Below are positions 25,684 through 34,495 of a DNA stretch of 35,507 nucleotides, piece by piece. The notes below the pieces were generated by a model that saw only the letters and a list, made by a program, of their open reading frames with translations, did no database searches and had not been told where the DNA came from. The position numbers were made by a program, and so were the translations under genes. The stretch's first letter is position 1, and each line of letters opens with the position of its first letter. Source of the DNA: Persephonella sp. (GTDB lineage: Bacteria; Aquificota; Aquificia; Aquificales; Hydrogenothermaceae); contig JAUZSJ010000037.1 in NCBI GenBank assembly GCA_030949555.1, forward strand, positions 1-35,507, read 5' to 3'.

Positions 25684-28600
25684 ATGGAAAAAAAAGGCTG
25701 TTCCCCTGATATACAAGAATATGTGTCCAAACTAGGGAGAGGAGTATCATGAACATCTGAAAGACTGTTTAAAGGTCTTGTATGTGAAAACTGCCTTCCT
25801 GAAGAGGTAAAAAGAGAAGAACTGTGTGAATTTTTAGGATACGGCAGATTTACAGAGATTTGCAGTTTGTGGGAAAAGGTCAGGGACTTTAAACAGTTTT
25901 TCGGAAAAATAATAAAAAATAACCTGTGGTCTATACAGGAAACATGGGCTACCAGATTTTTTATGAACATATCATATGCTCTGCTGGCACCAACAGGAAT
26001 AGGAAAAACAACATTTGGTCTTGTTCTTTCAAAATATCTGAAGGAAAAAGAAAATAGAAAAGCATATCTGATTTTCCCGACACAGATGCTTGTTAATCAG
26101 GCTTACGAAAGGCTTATTTCCTTTGGCGTTTCAGAAGAAGATATACTGGCCTACACATCAAAATTCGCCAGTACAAAGAAAAAACAGGAAGAGCTGAAAG
26201 AAAAAATAAAAAATAACGATTTTCAGATACTTTTAACAACAACTATGTTTTTATACAAAAATATAGACATTATTCCAAAAGGTGAGTATGCCCTTGTTTT
26301 TGTTGATGATGTGGACAGTGTTTTAAAAACAGCAAAGAATATAGACAAAGTATTAATGCTGTTAGGATTCTCTCAGGAGGATATTGATTATACCCTGAAG
26401 TTTATAACATTTAAACAGAACCTGTTTAAAAAAGGACAGCCTTCAGAAGAAGATTTAGAGCTTTACCAGCACTGGCAGTCAAAAATCCAGAAAATTGCAG
26501 AAAAAAGAAAAGGTGTCCTTATAGTCTCATCAGCAACATCAAATCCCCGCTCAAAAAAGGTTAATCTGTTCAGGGAGCTTTTAGGTTTTGAGGTGGGAAG
26601 ACCATCCCTTACACTGAGAAATATAGAAGACGTGTATGAGAAGCCAGAAAAGGTGTGGGAAAGGAGCATAGAAGTTATAAAAAAGTTAGGAAAAGGCGGT
26701 CTGGCCTTTCTGTCTTCATCAGAGACAGTAGAAACACTGGAAAAATATGTGGAATTTTTAAATAAAAACGGGATAACTGCTGTTTCCTATCAGGATTTAA
26801 TGGACAGAATAGATGAGTTCAGAGAAGGAAAAATTCAGGTTGCCGTAGGTTTTGCCAGTTATAGAAACCCCCTTGCAAGGGGAATAGACCTGCCTGACGT
26901 GATTAGATATGCAGTATTTGTAGGAGTTCCCAAACTACAGTTTAACATCAGGTTTGAAGAAGAGTTTATACATCTATACTACTTCCTTCTCTCTTTAACA
27001 CCTTTCCTTGCAAAGAAAAAACTGATAGACCCTATTCAGATAAAACAGCTTTACGATTACATAAACTATCTTAAGATTTACGCCTTTATTCCTTCTGAAA
27101 GGTTAGAGCCTGAAAAATTAGAAAAAATGAGGAAAATACAGCTATCTGTGAGAGAGATGATAGAAAAACCTGAAATCTTTGCAGCTGTCCAGCAGTCTCC
27201 AGAAATAACGCTAAAAAAAGAAGAGGACAGCTTTGTGCTGACAACTGCAGACGTTACAGGATACATTCAGGCTTCAGGAAGAACATCAAGACTTTATGCA
27301 GGAGGTTTAACGAAAGGTCTTGCCTACCTGCTGGTAGATGACGATAAAGCATTCTACTCCCTTCAGAAAAAGGTAAGATGGTTCAGCGAAGACATACAGT
27401 TCAAAGATGTCAGGGAGATAAATCTTGATAAGCTGTTAGAAGAGATTGATAGAGACAGGGAAAAGGTAAAAAAAGTTCTCTCAGGAGAGATGATTACAGA
27501 GGAAAAACAGTCATTCCTTACAACCGTTGTTGTTGTTGAATCTCCAAATAAAGCAAGAACAATAGCAAACTTTTTTGGCAAACCCCTAAGGAGGAAACTG
27601 AAAAATCTTGATGCCTATGAGATAGCCATAGGAGAGAGATTTTTAACGATAGTTGCAAGTAAAGGACATGTTTTTGACCTGAATAAGGAGGAAGATTACT
27701 TTGGAGTCAGAAGAAACAGCTCTTTCATTCCGGTATTTGAACCAATTGATGAAGGAAAAAATCAGATTATCCAGAGTATAAGAGAGTTAGACCTTGAGGT
27801 GAACGAGATTTTTATAGCAACAGATCCTGATACAGAAGGGGAGAAAATAAGCTACGACTTTACCTGAACTCTCTCCCCTACAACTATAACATCAAAAGGG
27901 CAGAGTTCCATGAAGTGACAAAATGGGCGTTTCTAAATGCTGTAAACAACCCGAGAGAGTTTGATACAGACCTTGTAAAGGCACATGCTTAGTTAGAAGA
28001 GTGGCAGACAGATGGATAGGATTTACCTTAATCCCAGTAGATGCAGGCAAAACTCCACAGACACCGGCTGTCTGCAGGAAGAGTCCGGTACTAACCTGTA
28101 TTATTAGGAGTGGATTATAAACAGAACTGACGAAGCAAAACAGAAGATAGCTGTGGTGCGTTGGAGATAAATGGTTATCCTTTGAGTTTCAGTTTGAAGA
28201 CAGAAAAAATGGGAAATGGTTTTATCGGCAAACTTACAGTTTGTGCCGGTAGAGGAAAAAGGAGAAAAAAAGAAGAGCAACCTGTTTGTCAAGCCTTTCA
28301 CCACAGACCTTATGCTGTCAGAGGCAGGCAAGGGAGCTCAGGTGCTTCGCCTCAAGAAACAAATGCAGCTTGCACAGGATTTGTTTGAAGCCGGCCTGAT
28401 AACATACCACAGAACAGACAGTTTCAGGGTTTCTGAGGCAGGGGTTTTGTGGCAAAGGAGCATATAATAGAGAGTTTTGGAGAAGAATATCTAAAAATAA
28501 GAACATTTTCAACGGCAGGTGGAGCCCACGAATGTATCCGCCCAACAAAACCTATGGATGCTGATGACCTGAGGTCAACAATATTCACAATGAACATTCA

Positions 28601-29175
28601 GGGGATAACAAACAGACACATAAAACTTTATGACCTTATATTCAAAAGATTTATAGCTTCCCAGATGAGAGAAACAGTTATTGAAAAAACAGCCTATCAG
28701 GTAAGAGCTTTTGATGAGACAGTTGAAGAGGAAATTCCAACAAGAATTGTCCAGCATGGTTATGACCTTGTTCTCCCTGTAAAAGTATATACTATTCTCA
28801 CAGGAAAAGTGGAAGTGAAAGGCAAAAAATCATATCACCTTAAACCAAAGGTTCCTTATTACACATTTGCAACAGTGATTCAGGAAATGAAAGAAAAAGG
28901 AATTGGAAGACCATCCACATATGCTGTCACCGTTCAGAAACTGTTAGACAGACACTATATTATTGAAAGGAGAGGATACCTGTTTCCAACAAAGCTTGGG
29001 AGAGCGGTTATATCTCTTATAAAGAAAAGGGAAGATATATACAGATTTGTAAATGAAAACTTTACAAAACAGTTAGAAGAGATTATGGATAGAGTAGAAA
29101 GGGGGGAAGCAGACTATCAGAAAGGGATTAGAAAACGTGTTCACACAGCTAAAGGAAAAAAAGCTAATTCTTTAA
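25684..29175 (+). pseudogene. rgy: Reverse gyrase, broken by about nine indels
   Basis: A helicase-like plus topoisomerase IA fusion that introduces positive supercoils, a marker of hyperthermophiles. The joined gene is about 1160 residues, the normal size. The ORF track starts only at 25867; the true start is ATG 25684 (RBS AGGAGAGAGAG), where removing one A from eight gives MEKKAVPLIYKNMCPN, the first zinc-finger half, then SERLFKGLVCENC. The helicase part has APTGIGKTTFG, VFVDDVDSV and SATSNP. The topoisomerase part has VVESPNKARTIANFFG, ATDPDTEGEK (Toprim), GLITYHRTDSFRVSEAG with the catalytic Tyr, ECIRPTKP and GIGRPSTYA. Breaks cluster at 25690-25760, 27860-28240, 28440 and 29120. The restored stop is TAA 29173. 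Archaeal origin is typical of bacterial rgy genes. Confidence 0.92.
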
Positions 29176-29302
29176 AGTGCGGTTAGGAGAATATGCATTA
29201 CGAAGAATGAGAGAAATATGACCAACATCATTAATTATATTTCCGACATTACATAATAATATTAAAATTATTAAGCTTAGATATAGATTTTGGAGGATCC
29301 AT

Positions 29303-29640
29303 ATGAAAAAAAATTGTTATCTTTATACTACTTGTGTTATCTACTTTTGTATATGCTAGACCAGAAATCGTAGAGCCAAGAATATGTATGCATGGTTAAT
29401 GATAGATTTATGGGAATTAAGCAAATCCCCGTAGAAGTAAAAGGAAAAACATACTATGGATGCTGTAAAATGTGTATAAGTAGATTAAAGAATAATGAAA
29501 GGTTCCGTTATGCCACTGACCCTGTTTCAGGTAAAAAAGTAAAGACAGAAGCCAAAGCTTTAATTATAAAACAAAAAGATGGCACTGTTCTTTACTTTGA
29601 AAGCAAAGAAAACTGTAAGGAAGTTTTTAGAAAAAACTAA
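29303..29640 (+). CDS. Secreted TRASH/YHS-like metal-binding protein, two frameshifts
   Basis: ATG 29303 follows GGAGG. With one A removed from eight, the N-terminus is a signal peptide MKKIVIFILLVLSTFVYA. A second break near 29393 separates ICMH from VNDRFMGIKQIP. The rest is listed from 29392: TYYGCCKMCISRL and then TDPVSGKKV. The arrangement (Cys before VNDRF, about 20 residues, then CCKMC) is the Cys cluster of TRASH-type metal domains seen in secreted copper/heavy-metal proteins. It is probably periplasmic and about 112 residues. The stop at 29640 lies eight bases before the left end of an insertion sequence. It may pair functionally with copA, but no direct link is visible. Confidence 0.7.
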
Positions 29641-29648
29641 CCAACCCG

Positions 29649-30601
29649 AGTTCGGAAATAAAAAAAGCCTCCAGTTTCAGCTAAAATTAAAAAGTCAAAA
29701 GACTGGAGGTTTCCAAAATTGCTCGTAATAAAAACATACTGCCAATTAGATGACTTTTACAGGCTCTTTGAAAAACATCTTAAATCGCAAACTCTTTCCG
29801 AGAGTCTAACAAAGGCAGAAAAGCTAATCTAATTATACCCGAAGTAGCTACCATACTCGTTCTATTTCATTTGTCAGATTTCAAAACCTCAAAAAGTTTT
29901 ATAAAAAACATCTATCAGTTAATATGAAAAACTATTTTCCAGATTTGGTTAGTTATAACAGATTTGTTGAGCTAATTCCTTCATCCATATCACTACTTCA
30001 AGCATTTTTAAAATTTATAATCAGCTTAAATAGTTTTATTTCCTTTGCTGACTCTACAAAACTGCCAATATGTCAAAATAGCAGAATACATTCTCACAAA
30101 GTATTTAAGGGATTGGCACAAAGAGGTAAAGATAGTGTTGGATGGTTTTATGGTTTCAAACTACATCTTGTTATCAATGAGAAGGGAGAGATACTTTCTT
30201 TTGATTTAACTGCTGGGAATGTAGATGATGGAAAGGCTTTAAAGAAAATGATTAAAAGCTTAAGAGGTAATTATTATAAAAATATTCGGTGATAGAGGTT
30301 ATGTTTCACAGAAGCTGTCAGAGAAGTTTTTATCAGAAGGTATTGAGCTTATTGCTAAACCAAGAAAAAACATGAAATGTAGGATAATTTTATATACAAA
30401 AAGGGCATTGATAGAATCAGTAAATAATATTTTAAAAAATCGATTAAAGATAAATCACACGAGGCATAGGTTTCCTGTGAATTTTATAGCAAATTTGCTT
30501 CAGGTTTAGTTGCTTATCATTTTAGAGAAAACAAACCTGAGATTGATTTATTATCTCAATGTTAAAAGTAATATCCTTTTTATTGATTTAATTTCCGAAC
30601 T
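29649..30601 (+). mobile_element. IS982-family insertion sequence
   Basis: About 950 bases, bounded by the perfect inverted repeat AGTTCGGAAAT at 29649-29659 and ATTTCCGAACT at 30591-30601, with weaker identity beyond. It encloses one transposase. An internal hairpin close to the left end, CCTCCAGT at 29668 and ACTGGAGG at 29702, can block outside transcription from entering the transposase, a common insertion-sequence feature. No target duplication is clear: the flanks are CCAACCCG and GACGCTAAA. It lies between the TRASH gene and the WYL gene and marks the left border of the defence-type island. Confidence 0.8.
29719..30565 (+). pseudogene. IS982-family DDE transposase, several frameshifts
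   Basis: The transposase starts near 29719 (TTG) as LVIKTYCQLDDFYRLFEKHL. Joined frames give LTKAEKL-NLIIPEVATIL, then MKNYFPDLVSYNRFVEL, FADSTKLPICQNSRIHSHK (first Asp), GWFYGFKLHLVINEKGEIL, IFGDRGYVSQKL (second Asp), ALIESVNNILKNRL (Glu) and NFIANLL-SGLVAYHF, ending TAA 30563. That is the full IS982 set. At least four indels separate the parts. Either the copy is dead or the assembly here is poor. The DDE residues themselves are unchanged. Confidence 0.85.
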
Positions 30602-30619
30602 GACGCTAAAATAAATAGA

Positions 30620-31681
30620 ATGATTAAACCTTACATAGAGATACTTAAATACCTGTTTGAGAAAAGTAGATTTGTAAAAACAAGAGATTTACAGAGAGTT
30701 TTAGAAAATCAAGGACTGCTTACAAAATCCTATCACTCAAATAGAAGACTGCTACAAAAATATTTAGAAAACCTTGAGTATGAAGGATACATAATGAGAA
30801 GATACGAAAACATAAAAGGAAGGAAATCTCAAGAATGGAAAATAAACCCAAAAAGCTTTCCTAAAATTGTAGGTATATCTGAAAAGGAGTTTATATCACT
30901 TCTTATAACTACCAGCTTTATGCCAGATGATTACAAAAACTTAAGCTTTTTGTCTGATATACAGAATATTATTAACAGAACATATTTTGAAATTACAGAC
31001 GAAAAAAGAGAGATTTTAGAAAATGCATTTAAATATGTTCCAGAGTTTCACGAAAAGTTTTCAAAAGATAAATTCCTATCTACTTGATAATATATTTAAA
31101 GGAATTTTGAAAAAGTATATCTGAAACTCTTATACAAAGACAAATGGCTAAAAGTAGCCCCTATAAAAATATTTTTGTATCAAGGAATTTTATATGTATC
31201 AGTAATAGATGAAAATAACAAGCACAAAATACTAAAATTTAGCTGTATAACAAACATAATAAAAACACAGGAAAAAGCCCAAGAATTTTTTATAAAAAAA
31301 TACAGAAACCTAAACTTTGGATTTGAAGATGAAAAACCATTTGTTTTTGCAGTAGATATTCCAGATTGGTATTTAAGATGTGAGAACATTCAAACAACAA
31401 AGCTAATAAACACACAGTTTTATATAGAAGAAAACGGAGAATATATTAAAGTTTTTCTAATCGGTTATACCGGCTGGAGATTTCCATCAAGAATGTTTGT
31501 GCCACATATTGAAAAGATTTACAAACCAGATGAAGGAATATTAGAAACAGCAAAAAAGTTTAAAAAACAGATAAAACAGATAGACGAAAAAATTAGTTTT
31601 TCTTTAAATGAAAACTTAAAAAGGTTTAATGAGTTTTTAGACAATTTTAAGTATTACTTGGAGCAGAGGAAAGGTTATTAG
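30620..31681 (+). CDS. WYL-domain transcriptional regulator, about two frameshifts
   Basis: Two listed ORFs (30620-31087, 31175-31681) join through 31085-31175 as SYLLDNIFKGILKK … LKLLYKDKWLKVAPIKIFLYQGILYVSVID, giving about 350 residues. The N-terminus is a winged helix (VKTRDLQRVLENQG … YLENLEYEGYIMRR). The middle WLKVAPIKIFLYQGILYVSV matches the WYL fold. The C-terminal part (EYIKVFLIGYTGWRFPSRMFVPHIEKIY) is the WCX-like extension. Regulators of this make (BrxR and CapW are examples) control anti-phage systems. It is followed by an operator-like site and a Fic gene, so it may govern that gene. It starts 19 bases after the insertion sequence. Confidence 0.75.
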
Positions 31682-31705
31682 AAGATTTTTAATAAAATAT
31701 ACTTT

Positions 31706-31807
31706 TGTCCCGATTGAAAAAAATTGCATTTTCGGGACAGTTGCTATAGTATGATATGACGTTATATTTAAAGAATAGTGTAATATAAATGAAAATTTTC
31801 GGGACAG
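31706..31807 (+). promoter_or_regulatory. Repeat-bearing promoter/operator upstream of fic
   Basis: TGTCCCGA at 31706 and TCGGGACA at 31732 form an inverted repeat. The 12-mer TTTTCGGGACAG occurs at 31729 and again, exact, at 31796, just before the Fic start. Promoter-like boxes lie between: TTGCAT at 31724 with TATAGT at 31745. The layout suggests a repressor binding three half-sites and looping. The WYL regulator upstream, or Fic itself through its DNA-binding tail, is the likely ligand. Confidence 0.6.
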
Positions 31808-31811
31808 AATA

Positions 31812-32770
31812 GTGGATGAAAAATTAATTGTAGAAAGGAAAAAACTGTTAGACAAATTAGGGTCAGTTCCAGAGCCTGTAATAGAAAATAAAGAATGGCT
31901 TTACCTGCTTGAAGAAGAAACGAGAAATTCTATACTTATAGAAGGATACTTTTTAAATGAGGAAGAGTTAGAACAGGCATTAGCAGGAAATAAACCTGTT
32001 TCTAAGTCTCAAGAAGAAGCAATTAAGTATTTTAAGACAGCAAAATTTATATATGGTCTTGCTTATGAAAATTTTAAATCAAATGAACTTTTGTTTGGTA
32101 TTCCCTTAATCAGACAGATAAACAAAGAACTTGGTTTTAGCGGTGAATTTAGAAAAGAAAAAATTAAAATAGGAGGAGCAAAATTTGAACCTCCAGAAAA
32201 CTATATAGAAGACTGGGTAAGAATTTATATTGATTATGTTCATAATTTAAATGAAAACTTTTTTAATAGATTGTGTGTATCACACGCATTTTTTGAAGAG
32301 ATACATCCATTTATAGACGGAAACGGTAGAACTGGAAGGATACTTCTAAACTATATATTAATAAGCAACGGATATCCATTGGTTATAATAAAAGGCACTG
32401 ATAAAAAGAAGCAGCTCTACTACAAAGGATTAGAAGAATTAGACAACCAGTTATCTGATTTATTTGTTAAATACGAAAATATACCACCTGATAAACAGGA
32501 AGTTTCCAAAAGTTAAAAGAAGCAAAATCAGATATTTTAAAAAAACTTATACTTGAAGCATTGAGAGAAAGCTTAGATAGACTAATAATTGCAAAACATA
32601 AAGAGAAAGGAGCAAAGCTTGAGCCTGTAAGTAAATTACTAAAAGGTTTAGGATACTCTCCAGAAAGCACAAGACAGTTAATAAAAAGAGGCAAGATAGT
32701 AGCTGTGAAAATAAAAAAAACATGGTATTCTACAGAAGATTTAATAACACTGTTCTTAGTTTCATATTAA
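31812..32770 (+). CDS. Fic-domain AMP-transferase with HTH-like tail, one frameshift
   Basis: A Fic protein: transfers AMP (or another nucleotide part) to a target protein Ser/Thr/Tyr. The active-site motif HPFIDGNGRTGR is at about 167-178. An N-terminal inhibitory helix has the (S/T)xxxE(G/N) motif, SILIEG at about 37-42, so the protein is class II and self-inhibited. A frameshift near 32510 ends the listed ORF at VSKS; the next frame gives FQKLKEAKSDILKKL through a C-terminal winged/excisionase-like segment (LLKGLGYSPESTRQLIKRGKIVAV … WYSTEDL), for about 319 residues. The start is GTG 31812, directly after an operator-like repeat. No antitoxin partner is needed for this class. Confidence 0.85.
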
Positions 32771-32794
32771 ATCCAGTTTATAGACACTCCCTTA

Positions 32795-33075
32795 TCAAAG
32801 CTTTAAATCCTTATATATATCCTTCCTTCTTCCTACTCTCAGTATAAGAATTATCAGTTTATCATCTTCTACTTCAAAAATTGCTCTGATTTTTCTTGAA
32901 ATCATGAATCTATAATAGCTATCGTATCCTTGCAGTTTCTTTACTTTTTTGTTTTTTGTAAAAGCTCAAAATTATCTGCAAGATATTTCAATTTTTCGGC
33001 TATAAAAACTCTCTCATCTACAGAAAACTTTTCTAAATCTTTTTCGGCAATTTCAGAAATAAGAAGCTTATACAT
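32795..33075 (-). CDS. RelE/ParE-type toxin, one frameshift
   Basis: Not in the ORF track. On the minus strand ATG 33075 starts MYKLLISEIAEKDLEKFSVDE; after KLKYLADNFELLQKTKK one base is missing in an A run, and the next frame gives VKKLQGYDSYYRFMISRKIRAIFE and VGRRKDIYKDLKL, stop at 32795. YRFMISRKIRAIF is the RelE/ParE core strand pair. The size is about 93 residues. It overlaps the antitoxin stop by eight bases, the antitoxin-first order usual for this group. It would cut mRNA on ribosomes (RelE) or act on gyrase (ParE); which one cannot be told. Confidence 0.75.
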
Positions 33076-33301
33076 CTATATTTAACCTTTTGAAAACTTC
33101 ATCTGCTTCTTTTACTTTTATTTTGCCTTCTTTTATACCTTTACTTACTTTTTCTGCTATAATCCCATCAATATAATCAAGATAAAAGTCCAGAGCTTTT
33201 TCTACAATTTCACTTTGAGGAATTTTCAAAATTTTTGATATATTTTCCAACTCTTTAGCAAGACCTTCTTCCATACTTATTAATTTTTTAACTGTTGCCA
33301 T
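33068..33301 (-). CDS. Ribbon-helix-helix antitoxin of the RelE/ParE-type pair
   Basis: 77 residues. ATVKKLISMEEGLAKELENISKILKIPQSEIVEKALDFYL is a ribbon-helix-helix DNA-binding fold, which should repress the pair's own promoter. The charged C-terminus (KIKVKEADEVFKRL) would bind the toxin. It overlaps the toxin gene by eight bases. The gene is intact. Confidence 0.75.
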   Translation of the reverse strand: MATVKKLISMEEGLAKELENISKILKIPQSEIVEKALDFYLDYIDGIIAEKVSKGIKEGKIKVKEADEVFKRLNIDV

Positions 33302-33375
33302 TTAAGCCACCTTAAACATATGGAATTATATATCTAATATTATATCTGATTGTATATTAAATCAATGGTTATTTA

Positions 33376-33711
33376 TCATTTAAACCCTAAAACAAATAAA
33401 ACAGCTTCCTCTATAAGTTTTAATTCATTATCTGATAAAGAAACTATAGGATTCCCTATAATCCTACCCTTATCTATAGCCCTAATTTGCTCTATAACTA
33501 CATCGCTGTCTTTTTCAAGTTTTCTTTTTTTGAAATTATAATTCTTAATGGGAACCATCTGTCCTTTAAATGAGTTGTTAAAGGAATAACCATTACTGTT
33601 GGTAAATCTTTTAAATAGATAGATTGAAATAGTATAACTGGTCTAATTTTGCTAATTTCAGAACCTTTTGCTGGATTTAACTTAGTTCAGATAAATCTCT
33701 CCTTTATTCAA
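33376..33711 (-). CDS. mazF: MazF-type endoribonuclease toxin, frameshifted
   Basis: Joined frames from TTG 33711 give MNKGEIYL, then KLNPAKGSEISKIRPVIL, IPLTTHLKDRW, and, listed as 33376-33558, KDSDVVIEQIRAIDKGRII. These are the MazF/PemK signatures (GEI, RPV, IPxT, QIRxID). MazF cuts single-stranded mRNA at short motifs. Two breaks at least: near 33687 (LN*V) and near 33545. About 110 residues. TTG overlaps the antitoxin stop, the expected coupling. Confidence 0.78.
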
Positions 33712-33948
33712 TAATATCCTCACTTAACATTTCGTATTCTTTAATTTCTTTCAAGTAGCTTTTATCTTTACTTAGCTGTTTTGCAAGTTTTTCCATTTTT
33801 TGATGAATTTTTTCTCTTTTTACTCTTTCTCCATACTCAATGACAGCTTCTCTAATTATTTGAGACTTTGGTTTACCCTGGCTTTTTAAGCTGAGATTAT
33901 TCAGATATTCAAAAATTCCTCTTCAGTTTTTAATGTTATAGTTTTCAT
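33704..33948 (-). CDS. Antitoxin of the MazF-type pair, ribbon-helix-helix, one frameshift
   Basis: Not in the ORF track. ATG 33948 starts MKTITLKTEEE; after one missing base near 33915 it runs FEYLNNLSLKSQGKPKSQII, then REAVIEYGERVKREKIHQKM and ends SEDIIE, TAA 33704. The start and KSQIIREAVIEYGE match ribbon-helix-helix antitoxins rather than the AbrB-type MazE, a common swap. The stop overlaps the toxin start by eight bases. Length is about 81 residues. Confidence 0.65.
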
Positions 33949-34104
33949 TGATTTATTCCTTAAAATTTTAATTAATTTATTACTTAAAATTATAAAACTT
34001 TAAGTTTAAATGTGTAAACTTTTCACAAAATTTCCTGTATATGGAATATTTCATTCTAAAAAAATCTATAAACTAAAATTCAAAACAGCTTCAGGAGGAT
34101 TAAA

Positions 34105-34458
34105 ATGAAAATCTTAAAAGGCTTAATTTTATTCACTGTTATTTTTTCTATTATGGCTTGCTCATCAAGAAACTCCAAAGTGCAGTGATAGTGAAACAAA
34201 AAGATTTAGTGATTAACATTGTAAAACAGCAGTTATCAAGGGTAGGTTTTGGTAATGACTTGAAAGCAAACTTGAAATGAAAGTTGAACATATAAGAACA
34301 ATTGAATATCAGAAAAGTATTGATAAATATACCTGTAAAGCAAGAACTTATTATGAAAAATAAAAGAAAACAACCAACAACAGAGCTTTCCAATAACTTA
34401 TACAGTCCAGAAAACAGATGACGGCAAGAGGTTTTATGTTGAGGTGTTTGGGTTGTAG
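34105..34458 (+). pseudogene. Lipoprotein of unknown family, at least three frameshifts
   Basis: Starts ATG 34105 after AGGAGG with a lipoprotein signal MKILKGLILFTVIFSIMACSS (lipobox ending in Cys). Joined frames then read VKQKDLVINIVKQQLSRVGFGN, MKVEHIRTIEYQKSIDKY, then KENNQQQSFPITYTVQKTDD and YVEVFGL, stop 34456-34458. This is about 117 residues in total. I recognise no family, but many conjugative or phage regions carry such a lipoprotein. The frame is lost three times within 350 bases. Confidence 0.5.
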
Positions 34459-34495
34459 TAGAATAATTAAAACTTTGGTTGGGGAGTTGTTTGAG

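Noticed and set aside
25684-29175. Programmed frameshifting in reverse gyrase
   Set aside because: There are about nine breaks in both directions with no slippery-site plus pseudoknot pattern; errors in A runs explain them better.
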